NCBI GenBank assembly: GCA_902519215.1
Contig: CABYIX010000001.1
Location: forward strand, 1-64,000
Direction of reading: 5' to 3'
DNA from: an uncultured Candidatus Actinomarina sp.
GTDB taxonomy: Bacteria; Actinomycetota; Acidimicrobiia; Actinomarinales; Actinomarinaceae
Length of the DNA stretch: 64,000 bases
Part shown: positions 54,701 through 62,665 of the stretch, in pieces
Layout of the letters: every line of letters begins with the position of its first letter
How positions within the stretch are numbered: position 1 is the stretch's first letter
Notes under the pieces: generated by a model
Seen by the model: the letters and a program-made list of their open reading frames with translations, nothing else
The model's database searches: none
Told to the model about the DNA's origin: nothing
Position numbers and translations under genes: made by a program

Positions 54701-54833
54701 CATAAAACCTAAAAATTTCCTGGTCTTTTCTGTTATCTAGCGAGGTTTGAAATGCTTGAATTTTATCCCAGTAATCTGAAATTTCCGTTTCTACAGCAGC
54801 TAAGTTTATATTTGTATCAACTCTTTTAAACAT
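51690..54833 (-). CDS. ileS: isoleucyl-tRNA synthetase, long (type 2) form
   Basis: 1047 residues. Class I motifs HYGN (PFPTGSPHYGN) and KMSKS (DGRKMSKSLKN), with the editing domain between (LIWTTTPWCIPGNLA). The long C-terminal extension without zinc-ribbon cysteines, ending in repeated strand-rich sequence, is the eukaryote-like IleS2 form common in Actinobacteria, which tends to resist mupirocin. A -10 box eight bases upstream implies a short or absent leader; no T-box is present. Confidence 0.95.
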   Translation of the reverse strand: MFKRVDTNINLAAVETEISDYWDKIQAFQTSLDNRKDQEIFRFYDGPPFPTGSPHYGNLLAGVIKDIVPRYWTMRGYYVERRFGWDVHGLPIEMEVQKKLNLEDPQQIDEYGIDKFNEACRTQVQTNTENWERITRKIGRWVDFENDYKTMDIDFMESVWWVFKELWEKDLIYQDYKVLPYSWAASTPLSNFEANMDYRDVEDPSIYFTLEAREDYKKVIKGDKFLIWTTTPWCIPGNLAIAIGKNINYTRIKIEKSIYWIATERISELSNYAIEVIDNCSGLELVGATYVPAYSEYENLFNDGAFRLIHSDDTNTESGSGLVSQAPAYGESDFYALKNSGIEVIADPVTLSGKFDNTFSELENLNVKDADKVIMDQLQERGSLFSKKTEMHSYPFCWRTGTPLIYKAIPTWFVSVEKIRDRMVELNKSTHWVPGFIGDKRFSNWLGNARDWAISRNRYWGSCIPVWINVDDPSDKICIGSVEELEKFTNKKITDLHRHFLDDLEIDVDGKSYRRTTEVLDCWFESGAMPYGQQHYPFENQDDFNKGFPADFIAEGLDQTRGWFYTLTVLAVALFDSVAFKNCITTGMILAEDGRKMSKSLKNYPDPEELLNTYGGDSLRAYLINSPVVRGEPLKFSEEGVQLVTRNIILPLWNSFSFFSTYANADEITFKDLEKALPVEERAMMDRWIISSLQSLIKTVNEKMENYYLYEVIPPLMNFVEELTNWYVRSNRKRFWKEKDENDIDKINAFKTLHEVLTEFTKSMAPVLPFICEKIYQGLNNDENGSIHYENYPVSNQKLIDLELEDDIELAKKVIKSVRNLRVKLKLPNKQPLNSVKIVTNDKNIEKRLLNITDLIKNEINVKNVNFDVEIEEWVDYVFKPDYKKLGPKLGQKIGSIASKLKNLNDEDSKKVLDLKEISVDGIKLQNEDIEIQIKPKEDLPNQDIVDDFLIYLDTDVDEDLLMERFSREVVSAIQQSRKDTGLDVTDRIQLQIHTKDDFVIEAIKKHKSYIMNETLSLNLVITESDGKNEILNKKIDIVINKLTNNS

Positions 54834-54841
54834 ATTCTTGA

Positions 54842-54847
54842 ATTTTA
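54842..54847 (-). promoter_or_regulatory. -10 box (TAAAAT) for ileS
   Basis: On the minus strand TAAAAT ends eight bases before the ATG at 54833. The short distance rules out a T-box leader from this promoter. Confidence 0.45.
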
Positions 54848-54953
54848 AAGGTTTTCCTATACAAACAGAGTAAATAATAAAGAATTAAAATATTTTAAAA
54901 TTTGTTTATTTTAATTCTAAAAAGAGTAATATACATTCAACAAAACAAACACT

Positions 54954-55331
54954 ATGGCAAGAAAATTATCAACAAATACTGTAAATAAATTTAAGAAGAA
55001 GCTTTTGGCTGAAAAAGAACAGCTCACATCAATTCTTGAACACCATCAGCAGGAGAGAGAAAATATAAGGCTCTCAGAAGCTTCTGCAGAAAGAAGCCCA
55101 GACCCAACATCTGCAGACGGTGGTTCAATGGCTTTTGAGCTTGAAAAGGAACTTACTTTAGATGAAAATACTCGACATTTACTAAATCAAGTCGAACATG
55201 CTTTAGTTATGATTAAGAAAAAGAAATATGGTATTTGTGAGAATTGTGGAGAATCAATTCCTGTTGCCAGATTAGAAGCTTTACCCTATTCAACTATATG
55301 TAAAAATTGCGCACTTTTAATTGAATCTTAA
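54954..55331 (+). CDS. TraR/DksA-family zinc-finger protein
   Basis: 125 residues: helical N-terminal coiled coil (VNKFKKKLLAEKEQLTSIL), DPTSADGGSMAFE, and a C4 zinc finger CENCG ... CKNC at the C-terminus. DksA-like proteins enter the RNA polymerase secondary channel; the actinobacterial version beside lspA is uncharacterised in detail. Unlike its neighbours it has a putative short 5' leader (TAATAT upstream at 54929-54934). Confidence 0.86.
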   Translation: MARKLSTNTVNKFKKKLLAEKEQLTSILEHHQQERENIRLSEASAERSPDPTSADGGSMAFELEKELTLDENTRHLLNQVEHALVMIKKKKYGICENCGESIPVARLEALPYSTICKNCALLIES

Positions 55332-55779
55332 AAAATTTCTTCTCCCATACTTCTACGCTTCTGTTATTGCTGCTTTAGATCTTTATATAAAGCATTTAAT
55401 AAGAGCTAACAATATCCAAGAAAGTGTAATTATTGATAATTTTTTAACTATTGATTTAACCTATAACACGGGAATAGCATTCGGATTGTTTAGTGAATAT
55501 ACTTTGGTCACATATTTTTTCTCAGTTATTGTTTTTTCCTGGTTAATTTTTCAATTTAGAAATGTTAAACAAAATACTCTTGAGTTTTATTCTCTAATTT
55601 TGATTCTTGGTGGGGCCATTGGTAACTTAGGAGAGCGAGGTTGGAATTTAATATTTAATAACAACGGTAAAGTTACAGACTTTGTTGAGTTACTATTTAT
55701 TCCTAGTTTCAATCTTGCAGATACATATATAACTTTTGGTATATGTTTCCTTTTATTTTCGGAGATTAAAAATAAATAA
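55321..55779 (+). CDS. lspA: lipoprotein signal peptidase
   Basis: 152 residues from TTG 55321, four membrane helices. LTYNTGIAFGLF, GGAIGNLGERGW, VTDFVE and FNLADTYI match the LspA boxes; the catalytic aspartates are in TDF and LAD. The NxxDR of most homologues is NLGER here, a conservative change. Cleaves prolipoprotein signals. Overlaps the zinc-finger gene by eleven bases. Confidence 0.93.
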   Translation: MNLKKFLLPYFYASVIAALDLYIKHLIRANNIQESVIIDNFLTIDLTYNTGIAFGLFSEYTLVTYFFSVIVFSWLIFQFRNVKQNTLEFYSLILILGGAIGNLGERGWNLIFNNNGKVTDFVELLFIPSFNLADTYITFGICFLLFSEIKNK

Positions 55780-56437
55780 CATACTTATTGAATTTGAATG
55801 TGATGACTTTGTAATTATAAATAAGCCCCATGGAGTATTATCGCACCCAACAAATACATCTACGGAATTGACTATTAGTGATTTCTTGAAAGAGAAATAC
55901 AAACTTAGTGGAGTCGGAGATGATGGTAGAGAAGGAATTGTCCACAGGTTAGATCGTGTTACAACAGGATTGATGGTATGCCCCATTAAAGATGAATCTT
56001 ATATTTTATTTAAGAGAATGTTTCATGATCGTGATATAAAAAAAAATTATAAAGCATTAGTAGAAGGCAATTTACCCAGTAAGACAGGAGAAATTGAACT
56101 TCCGCTTAAACGTTCAAGTAAAAATAGAAAAAAGCGCGAAGTTAATAAAGATGGAAAAAAAGCAATTACAAAATATTCAACTATTTTACAAAAAGATACA
56201 CTTTCTCTTATTGATATCGAATTAATTACTGGACGAAACCATCAAATTAGAGCTCATTTTGAATACTTAGGAAATCCAGTAATGAATGATGTTTTGTATG
56301 GGGCAAAAAAAAATAGTTCTTTAGAATCTGATGTTATTTGCCTCCAGTCTTATAGATTAAATTTTAGTTTTAAAGGAAAAAATTATGACTTTAATATTGA
56401 GGAACCAGAATATTTTACTTCAGTAATAAATATGTAA
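55772..56437 (+). CDS. RluA-family RNA pseudouridine synthase
   Basis: 221 residues. FVIINKPHGVLSHP opens the catalytic domain, IVHRLDRVTTGLMV has the catalytic aspartate, and ELITGRNHQIRAHFEYLG, PVMNDVLYG are the later motifs. No S4 domain. The start is unusual: the first conserved strand is preceded by no ATG, GTG or TTG except a TTG at 55736 deep inside lspA, while GGAG at 55761-55764 sits seven bases before an ATA at 55772. I take ATA as start. Position after lspA is that of rluD. Confidence 0.88.
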   Translation: MNNILIEFECDDFVIINKPHGVLSHPTNTSTELTISDFLKEKYKLSGVGDDGREGIVHRLDRVTTGLMVCPIKDESYILFKRMFHDRDIKKNYKALVEGNLPSKTGEIELPLKRSSKNRKKREVNKDGKKAITKYSTILQKDTLSLIDIELITGRNHQIRAHFEYLGNPVMNDVLYGAKKNSSLESDVICLQSYRLNFSFKGKNYDFNIEEPEYFTSVINM

Positions 56438-56453
56438 TTTTATTAAAAATCTT

Positions 56454-56459
56454 TACAAT
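56454..56459 (+). promoter_or_regulatory. -10 box (TACAAT), leaderless type, for dnaE
   Basis: TACAAT, close to consensus, ends six bases before the ATG at 56466, in a 28-base gap. No Shine-Dalgarno is possible between them. Confidence 0.55.
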
Positions 56460-56465
56460 ATATTT

Positions 56466-59400
56466 ATGACTAAATCATTTGTACATCTTCATGCACACAC
56501 TGAGTACTCCATGCTTGATGGTGCTGCAAAAATTACTGATTATCTAAAGAAGGTAAAAGAACTCAATCAACCTGCTGCTGCAATTACAGACCATGGTAAT
56601 CTTTATGGCGCTTTAGAGTTCGTTCGTCAAGCTGACTCTTTAGGTATAAAACCAATTATTGGATATGAAGCATATGTAACACCTGGGTCAAGGTTTGATA
56701 GACCTGATAGAGATAACAATAAAAGGTATCACTTAACACTTTTAGCTGAGAATAATATAGGGTATCAAAATCTAGTTGAATTAGTTAGTAAAGCATATTT
56801 AGAAGGATTTTATTACAAACCCCGTGTTGATTACGAACTATTGGCAGAATATTCTGAAGGAATTATAGCTCTGTCAGGATGCCTTGGGGGAGAAGTTGCT
56901 CAGCACCTTGCACCAGATGGTTCAAAAGAAGAGGGTAATAGAAAAAATGAGAAAAGTTACAAAAAAGCTCTAGAGAAGGCAAAAAATTATCAAGATATAT
57001 TTGGTAAAGATAACTTTTTTATCGAAATTCACAATCATGGAATTAGTCAACAGGTGGAAATTTTAGATGATTTAGTTAACATATCAAAAGAGTTAGGAGC
57101 TCCACTCGTTGCTGCAAATGATTCACATTACGTAGCTCAAGATGATTCTTCAGCACATGATGCTTTATTATGTGTTCAAACAAATGCGACAATGGAGGAT
57201 GAAGATAGATTTAAGTTTGATGGTGAGGAGTATTATGTTAAATCTTCTGACGAGATGAGAAAATTATTTCCAAATGATAAATTTCCAGGTGCTTGTGATA
57301 ATACTTTAAAAATAGCTAATAGGGTAGCTTATGATTTCGACTTCAATAAAGATTACTTACCAGATTTTCCAGTTGAGAATGAGTCTCTATCTGCCGAAGA
57401 ATATTTAAGAAAAAAAGTTTTAATTGGAGCTGAGGAAAAATATCAAGATATTAATTCAGAGATACAAGAAAGAATTAACTATGAGTTAGAAGTCATTAAT
57501 TCAATGGGTTTTGCATCTTATTTTTTAATTGTCGGCGACTTAATTGATTTTGCAAAATCTAGAAATATTAGAACAGGTGCTGGTAGAGGTTCAGCAGCTG
57601 GTTCAATAGTTTCCTATTGTTTAGGAATAACTGGAATTGAACCATTAAAGTACGGTTTAATTTTTGAAAGATTTCTAAATAAAGGACGAAAGTCTTTACC
57701 TGACATTGATATGGATTTTGATGAAAGATACAGGGGAGACGTTATCCAGTATGCCGTTGATAAATATGGTAAAGATAGAGTTGCACACATTGTTACTTTT
57801 GCAACTATTAAAGCAAAGCAAGCTATCAGAGATGCAGCTAGAGTATTAGGCTTGCCCTTTTCAAGCGGTGATAAAGTTGCAAAGATGATGCCACCGATGA
57901 TTCTTGGTAACACTGCCACTATTTCAGAGTGTTTACATTTAGATGAAGATAATGAAAGTGGGTACAGTAAGGAATTCTATTCGGCTTCTGAAGAGTTAAG
58001 ATCGGAATACAAAAATAATGAAGAAGTAAAAAAAATTATTGATATTGCCTTAGGACTGGAAGGATTAAGAAGACAGGATGGAATTCACGCTGCTGCAATA
58101 GTAATTTCTCCAGACACAATAACAAATTTTTTACCTATACAACAAAAAGGTGAAAATGCTGAGATTGTTACACAATATGAGATGCACACAGTTGAGCAAC
58201 TCGGGCTTCTCAAGATGGACTTTCTTGGGTTGAGAAACCTGTCGATTATTGATAGAACTTTAAAGTTAATTAATAACGAAGATTTAGATTTTGATAATTT
58301 AAAACTAGATGATGAAAAAACTTTTAAATTATTTTCAGAAGGTAAGATGACAGGTGTTTTCCAGTTAGAAAGTAGAGTAGCCCAATCTGTCTCGCGAAAC
58401 CTTAATCCAAAAAGATTTGAAGATATTGTTGCACTTGTTGCTTTAATCCGTCCGGGCCCCTTAGGTGCTGGTATGCATAACGAATTTGCGGATAGAGCTA
58501 ATTTGCGAAAAGAAATTCAATATTTACATCCTGATTTAGAAGAAGTTTTAGAAGAAACATATGGTGTCATACTTTATCAAGAGCAAGTAATGCAAATAGC
58601 TCAAAAAGTAGCTGGATTTGATCTACAAGAAGCAGATAACCTAAGGGTAGCAATGGGTAAAAAAATTCCACAAGTCATGGAAGAGCAAAGAAAAAAATTT
58701 ACTGACGGAGCCGTAGTGAATAATTATTCAGAGCAGTTCGCTATCGAAGTTTTTGATCAGATTGCTTATTTTGCGGGTTATGGATTTAATAAAAGCCATT
58801 CAGTTCCCTATGCTTTACTTGCATACCAAACAGCTTATTTAAAAGCTAATTATCCAGCTGAATACTTAGCTGCCTCACTAACAGCTGTAAAAAGAGATAA
58901 AGATAGAACTGCAGTCTTTCTAGCTGAAGCAAGAGAGATGGGAGTTAATGTTTTAACACCAAACATTAATTTAAGCTCCGCTGATTTTACCGTTAACGAT
59001 AATGAGATTTTATTTGGTTTGTCTGCCGTAAGAAATGTGGGTGATATAACTGCTGATAAGATTGTCAAAGAAAGAATTGAAAATGGTAATTTTGAATCAG
59101 TAGAAGAATTTTTGTCAAGAATAGATTCTAGATCACTTAATAAAAGAGGAATTGAAGCTTTAATTCAAGGAGGTGGTTTTGATAAGTTTGGTCACACTCG
59201 GAAAGGACTTTTTCAGTCGTGTATTGACCTTATTGAAGATGCTAAAAATTTAAAATCTGAAAAAGCAAATAATCAAGCATCTTTATTTAACTTGGAAGAG
59301 CATAATTCAAATCTGAACAGCATTTCAAAAACAGAATGGGCAAAAAAGGAATTATTAGAACGTGAAAGAGAAATGCTCGGCTTCTTTGTTAGTGAAGACC

Positions 59401-59969
59401 CTCTAGATGGTTATGGAGATGTTCTTAAGTCAGAGTCAACTCATTCAATTATTGAATTACTTAATACTGAAGAAGATCAAGAAGAAGATTTGAATGTTGT
59501 AATCGCAGGATTGATTTCTAATGTTCAAAAAAGAGTATCAAGAAGAGGAAATCCTTGGATACAATTTGATTTACAAGATGTGACAGGATCAACAGGTGTT
59601 CTTCTATTTAATAAATTAGTAGATAAATATAATTCCTCAGTAGATGGTGAAATATATCTCAAAGTATCAGGAACATATGTAGGAGGTACAGAAAACATTA
59701 TTAGGGCTAGGGACATACAAGTGATAGACCCATCAAAAATGGTTGAAAATCTTGATACGTCACCTTTAAGAATTGCTGTTGATACAAATAAACTTGATAA
59801 GAATAACATGATACTTCTTAGAGAATTACTTGAGAAACACCCTGGTTTATCGGATGTTGAGTTGGAAGTCACTGATTCCTCCGGTACTAGACTTATGCAC
59901 CTCAATGAACTAAGAGTTAAAAAAACAAACCAACTGAAAAATGAAATTAGTACATTACTTTCAAACTAA
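56466..59969 (+). CDS. dnaE: DNA polymerase III alpha subunit
   Basis: 1167 residues, the replicative polymerase. N-terminal PHP domain HLHAHTEYSMLDG and ITDHGN, polymerase palm aspartates in PDIDMDFDERYRGDV, ARGSAAGSIVSY-like GAGRGSAAGS, FAGYGFNKSHSVPYA in the fingers, helix-hairpin-helix (LIQGGGFDKFGHT) and a C-terminal OB fold (VVIAGLISNVQKR). Length and order are those of DnaE1. Transcription appears leaderless. Confidence 0.97.
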   Translation: MTKSFVHLHAHTEYSMLDGAAKITDYLKKVKELNQPAAAITDHGNLYGALEFVRQADSLGIKPIIGYEAYVTPGSRFDRPDRDNNKRYHLTLLAENNIGYQNLVELVSKAYLEGFYYKPRVDYELLAEYSEGIIALSGCLGGEVAQHLAPDGSKEEGNRKNEKSYKKALEKAKNYQDIFGKDNFFIEIHNHGISQQVEILDDLVNISKELGAPLVAANDSHYVAQDDSSAHDALLCVQTNATMEDEDRFKFDGEEYYVKSSDEMRKLFPNDKFPGACDNTLKIANRVAYDFDFNKDYLPDFPVENESLSAEEYLRKKVLIGAEEKYQDINSEIQERINYELEVINSMGFASYFLIVGDLIDFAKSRNIRTGAGRGSAAGSIVSYCLGITGIEPLKYGLIFERFLNKGRKSLPDIDMDFDERYRGDVIQYAVDKYGKDRVAHIVTFATIKAKQAIRDAARVLGLPFSSGDKVAKMMPPMILGNTATISECLHLDEDNESGYSKEFYSASEELRSEYKNNEEVKKIIDIALGLEGLRRQDGIHAAAIVISPDTITNFLPIQQKGENAEIVTQYEMHTVEQLGLLKMDFLGLRNLSIIDRTLKLINNEDLDFDNLKLDDEKTFKLFSEGKMTGVFQLESRVAQSVSRNLNPKRFEDIVALVALIRPGPLGAGMHNEFADRANLRKEIQYLHPDLEEVLEETYGVILYQEQVMQIAQKVAGFDLQEADNLRVAMGKKIPQVMEEQRKKFTDGAVVNNYSEQFAIEVFDQIAYFAGYGFNKSHSVPYALLAYQTAYLKANYPAEYLAASLTAVKRDKDRTAVFLAEAREMGVNVLTPNINLSSADFTVNDNEILFGLSAVRNVGDITADKIVKERIENGNFESVEEFLSRIDSRSLNKRGIEALIQGGGFDKFGHTRKGLFQSCIDLIEDAKNLKSEKANNQASLFNLEEHNSNLNSISKTEWAKKELLEREREMLGFFVSEDPLDGYGDVLKSESTHSIIELLNTEEDQEEDLNVVIAGLISNVQKRVSRRGNPWIQFDLQDVTGSTGVLLFNKLVDKYNSSVDGEIYLKVSGTYVGGTENIIRARDIQVIDPSKMVENLDTSPLRIAVDTNKLDKNNMILLRELLEKHPGLSDVELEVTDSSGTRLMHLNELRVKKTNQLKNEISTLLSN

Positions 59970-59970
59970 C

Positions 59971-59976
59971 TACTAT
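59971..59976 (+). promoter_or_regulatory. -10 box (TACTAT), leaderless type, for the small gene at 59984
   Basis: TACTAT begins one base after the dnaE stop and ends seven bases before the ATG at 59984. Confidence 0.45.
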
Positions 59977-59983
59977 TTATGTT

Positions 59984-60193
59984 ATGAGTTTTAATGTTGA
60001 TGAATTTATAAGCCGTTATAAAGAACGTGCAGAAGCAGTAAAAAAAAGATCCATACCCCCAGTTGGAGGAGATGATCGAATGGCATTTATTAAACAAGCG
60101 GAATCAGATTATCAGGATTTTATGATGATTGCTGATTCTGAAATAGAAGTAACTGAAGAGTATTTAATATTTAAATACAAGTTAGATAATTAA
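59984..60193 (+). CDS. small soluble conserved-looking protein, unknown
   Basis: 69 residues, charged and mostly helical: VDEFISRYKERAEAV, then a short basic stretch with IPPVGG, then FIKQAESDYQDFMMIADSEI and a beta-like tail EEYLIFKYKLDN. No domain recognised. It has its own -10 box and fits exactly between dnaE and thyX with a 4-base convergent overlap, so I consider it a true gene. Confidence 0.65.
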   Translation: MSFNVDEFISRYKERAEAVKKRSIPPVGGDDRMAFIKQAESDYQDFMMIADSEIEVTEEYLIFKYKLDN

Positions 60194-60852
60194 CTTAAGG
60201 TTTTTCCCATTGGGAAGATTTCATTGATTACTTCTGCACAAGCAATTGCTATTTCCATGTGCTCTTTTTGCGTACCATTTGCCGATCTTAATTCGATATA
60301 ATGTATCCAACTTCTTAGGGTTCCATTCATATAAAGACGACTAACAGTGTTGCCCTCTGGAAGAACTGACCTTGCTTGTTCTTTTGCAATCCCATTCTCA
60401 ATTGCCCAATTGTATGCATTTGTAGCTTCATTAATTAAATTCTCTTGTTTTTCATTCCATGATTTGGAAATCTCTTCATCTTCGTTTTCTATTGAATTTT
60501 GTCTATTTTTAGGGTCTTGTAAACGAGCATCTCTAATTATAAATTCCAAATCTTTAACTGGATTTGCATATCTTTGACTAAATTCTTGAAAACTGAATGA
60601 TCTATGTCGTAACATTTGCCTGGCAATATCTCTAGTTGTTTCTATCTCTAAACAGGCACTAACCATTTCAAGAGGTGACCAATGTGCATTTTTTATTAAA
60701 TATTTAATTAAATTCTCACTTGTTTCAGTATTTAATTGATTTGAAGGGTTTGAAACTCGAGCGCAAAAGGCAACAAGTTCTTGGGCATTGTCAATTCCAT
60801 CATTTGCTATATCTTCTGTTGGTTTGGAATAACTTATTAATTTAACTTTCAT
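60190..60852 (-). CDS. thyX: flavin-dependent thymidylate synthase ThyX
   Basis: 220 residues. The ThyX motif RHRxxSxxxxSxRY is present as RHRSFSFQEFSQRY; ARQMLRHRS and SWIHYIELRSANGTQKEHME (quoted in parts of 20 or fewer) contribute dUMP and FAD binding. Makes dTMP from dUMP with methylene-THF and FADH2; its use in place of ThyA is common in Actinobacteria. Confidence 0.95.
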   Translation of the reverse strand: MKVKLISYSKPTEDIANDGIDNAQELVAFCARVSNPSNQLNTETSENLIKYLIKNAHWSPLEMVSACLEIETTRDIARQMLRHRSFSFQEFSQRYANPVKDLEFIIRDARLQDPKNRQNSIENEDEEISKSWNEKQENLINEATNAYNWAIENGIAKEQARSVLPEGNTVSRLYMNGTLRSWIHYIELRSANGTQKEHMEIAIACAEVINEIFPMGKTLS

Positions 60853-60859
60853 TTATGTA

Positions 60860-60865
60860 ACTATA
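60860..60865 (-). promoter_or_regulatory. -10 box (TATAGT), leaderless type, for thyX
   Basis: On the minus strand TATAGT ends seven bases before the ATG at 60852, inside the 29-base divergent gap. Confidence 0.5.
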
Positions 60866-60881
60866 TTAAAATATAAAAAAT

Positions 60882-61145
60882 ATGTTTTTATTAAGAATAA
60901 TAGTTTTTTTAATTTTGGTTTCGCTACTTATGATACTTGCGTATCCATTATTAATTGTTTTTGACATCTCAACAGGAGGTAATGGGTTCGGTATTTGTGA
61001 AAATTTATTGACTTGTTCTATACCTATAACAGAAGGACCCAGACTTTTAGTCCTTCTTATATCGGCCTTTTTTATTTTGGTATTTTTATTAAGGGTTGTC
61101 ATGAAGTTTATAAACTATTTAAATAAGGAAAAATCTATTCTTTAA
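60882..61145 (+). CDS. small membrane protein, unknown
   Basis: 87 residues with two transmembrane helices (about 4-27 and 52-76) and an outer loop containing two cysteines (FGICENLLTCSI), ending in a lysine-rich cytoplasmic tail. No family recognised. It overlaps the convergent EamA gene by eleven bases. TAAAAT at 60867-60872 may be its -10 box. Confidence 0.5.
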   Translation: MFLLRIIVFLILVSLLMILAYPLLIVFDISTGGNGFGICENLLTCSIPITEGPRLLVLLISAFFILVFLLRVVMKFINYLNKEKSIL

Positions 61146-61962
61146 TAACTAAAAATATAGAGATAAGAACTAACAACACTCCACACCAACTTAAAATATT
61201 TAAAACCTCACCTGCCAACAAAATTCCTATAAATAATGCAAAAATTGCCTCCAGGCTTAATATAAGTGCTGACGTGGATGCTTTTATTACCTTTTGTCCA
61301 TATAGTTGTAGATAAAAAGCACAAACATTAACGATCAAACCAAGAAATAGAATTGGCAACCAGTAATCATTAAAATTGTTTAATTGATTTAAATCAGTAA
61401 AAGGAATGCATAAAAGAGCACCAATAAATGATTGAACAAACATTAACTGAGAAATATTTAAATCTTCTATGTATCTCTCAACTAAAACAATATGCATAGC
61501 ATATGAAAATGCACAAAAAATTGTAAAAATATTTCCAAAAATTTGAGTAAAATCAGTAATCGAGATTAATACAATACCTAAAAAACCCAGAAAGGAATAA
61601 ATATAGTTTTTGTTACGAAGTTGAGTTTTATTAATTAGTTTTGAAAAGAATGGTGTCAGAACAACATAAAAACCCGTAACAACACCTGAATTAATTGTAG
61701 AAGTCGTTACAAGGCCTTGAGTTTGAGTAATATACCCAAGCCACAAAAATATACCCATGAGGATACCCGGTTTGAGAGATCGGGTACTTGGAATACCTCC
61801 AATAATTAGAAAGAAAATAGATGCAATTATATATCGCATAAAAACAATAAAAGTTGGTGAGAAAGTCACAAGTAAGTTTTTAACTATTAAAAATGTTGAA
61901 CCAAAAAATAATGCAGAAAAAAATAATGCAATAAGAGATTTATTTTTATCAGTTAACAACAT
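61135..61962 (-). CDS. EamA/DMT-family transporter
   Basis: 275 residues, ten helices from two EamA repeats: FFGSTFLIVKNLL, TFIVFMRYIIASIFFLI in the first and AFSYAMHIVLVERYI, LILSLEAIFALFIGILLAGE in the second. Drug/metabolite exporter; substrate unknown, amino acids or cofactors are common for the family. Start at ATG 61962 agrees with a leaderless box. Confidence 0.87.
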   Translation of the reverse strand: MLLTDKNKSLIALFFSALFFGSTFLIVKNLLVTFSPTFIVFMRYIIASIFFLIIGGIPSTRSLKPGILMGIFLWLGYITQTQGLVTTSTINSGVVTGFYVVLTPFFSKLINKTQLRNKNYIYSFLGFLGIVLISITDFTQIFGNIFTIFCAFSYAMHIVLVERYIEDLNISQLMFVQSFIGALLCIPFTDLNQLNNFNDYWLPILFLGLIVNVCAFYLQLYGQKVIKASTSALILSLEAIFALFIGILLAGEVLNILSWCGVLLVLISIFLVIKE

Positions 61963-61968
61963 ATAAGC

Positions 61969-61974
61969 ACAGTA
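61969..61974 (-). promoter_or_regulatory. -10 box (TACTGT), leaderless type, for the EamA gene
   Basis: On the minus strand TACTGT ends six bases before the ATG at 61962; it lies only ten bases from the divergent nth box. Confidence 0.45.
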
Positions 61975-61984
61975 ATATATCGTA

Positions 61985-61990
61985 TAAAAT
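61985..61990 (+). promoter_or_regulatory. -10 box (TAAAAT), leaderless type, for nth
   Basis: TAAAAT ends six bases before the GTG at 61997; with the EamA box it forms a 34-base divergent promoter region. Confidence 0.45.
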
Positions 61991-61996
61991 AAAAGT

Positions 61997-62638
61997 GTGC
62001 AAAGTGCAAAACAAATTAAATCAAAAGAGATTCTGAAAATATTAGAGCGACTTTATCCAGAAACTCCAATACCTCTTAAACACAAAGATGAATACACTTT
62101 ATTAGTTGCTGTTGTGCTGTCGGCTCAATGCACTGATGAAAGGGTTAACAAAATCACTCCATTACTTTTTGCAGAAGCTAAAAATTCAAAAGAAATGGTT
62201 AAACTCGGTCAAAAATCAATTGAAAGAATTATACGACCCTGTGGTCTCTCTCCGCAGAAATCAAAAGCTATTTATGGTCTATCAAAGATAATTAATGAAA
62301 ATCATAATTTTGAAGTACCTGATAATTTTAAAGACCTTGAGAATCTTCCAGGCGTTGGACATAAAACAGCTTCAGTTGTTATGGCCCAAGCTTTTGGCTA
62401 TCCTACATTTCCTGTAGATACCCACATTCATAGACTTGCTTGGAGGTGGGGATTAAGTTCAGGTAAAAACGTTGAACAGACAGAAAAAGACTTAAAGAGA
62501 TTATTTCCAAAATTAAAATGGAATTCTTTACATTTGCAAATTATTTTTTACGGAAGAGAGTATTGTCCAGCGAGAGGCCATAATCTTGAAAATTGTTTAA
62601 TATGTTCTAGGTACCGTAGAAAAACTAACTATAGATAA
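61997..62638 (+). CDS. nth: endonuclease III (DNA glycosylase/AP lyase)
   Basis: 213 residues. LSAQCTDERVNKITP, the HhH motif LPGVGHKTASVV with the catalytic lysine and PVDTHIHRLAWR with the catalytic aspartate are intact. Removes oxidised pyrimidines. The C-terminal Fe-S loop is abnormal: after YCPARG come C-L-I-C nine residues later, but the fourth cysteine is absent (the end reads SRYRRKTNYR) and the first spacing is nine instead of six. The [4Fe-4S] cluster is probably not formed in the usual way. Confidence 0.92.
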   Translation: MQSAKQIKSKEILKILERLYPETPIPLKHKDEYTLLVAVVLSAQCTDERVNKITPLLFAEAKNSKEMVKLGQKSIERIIRPCGLSPQKSKAIYGLSKIINENHNFEVPDNFKDLENLPGVGHKTASVVMAQAFGYPTFPVDTHIHRLAWRWGLSSGKNVEQTEKDLKRLFPKLKWNSLHLQIIFYGREYCPARGHNLENCLICSRYRRKTNYR

Positions 62639-62665
62639 TAAATTTTTATAAAAATATTCGTTGTA

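Noticed and set aside
54834-54953. T-box riboswitch upstream of ileS
   Set aside because: Too short and AT-rich, no T-box sequence or specifier hairpin, and the likely promoter is eight bases from the ATG.
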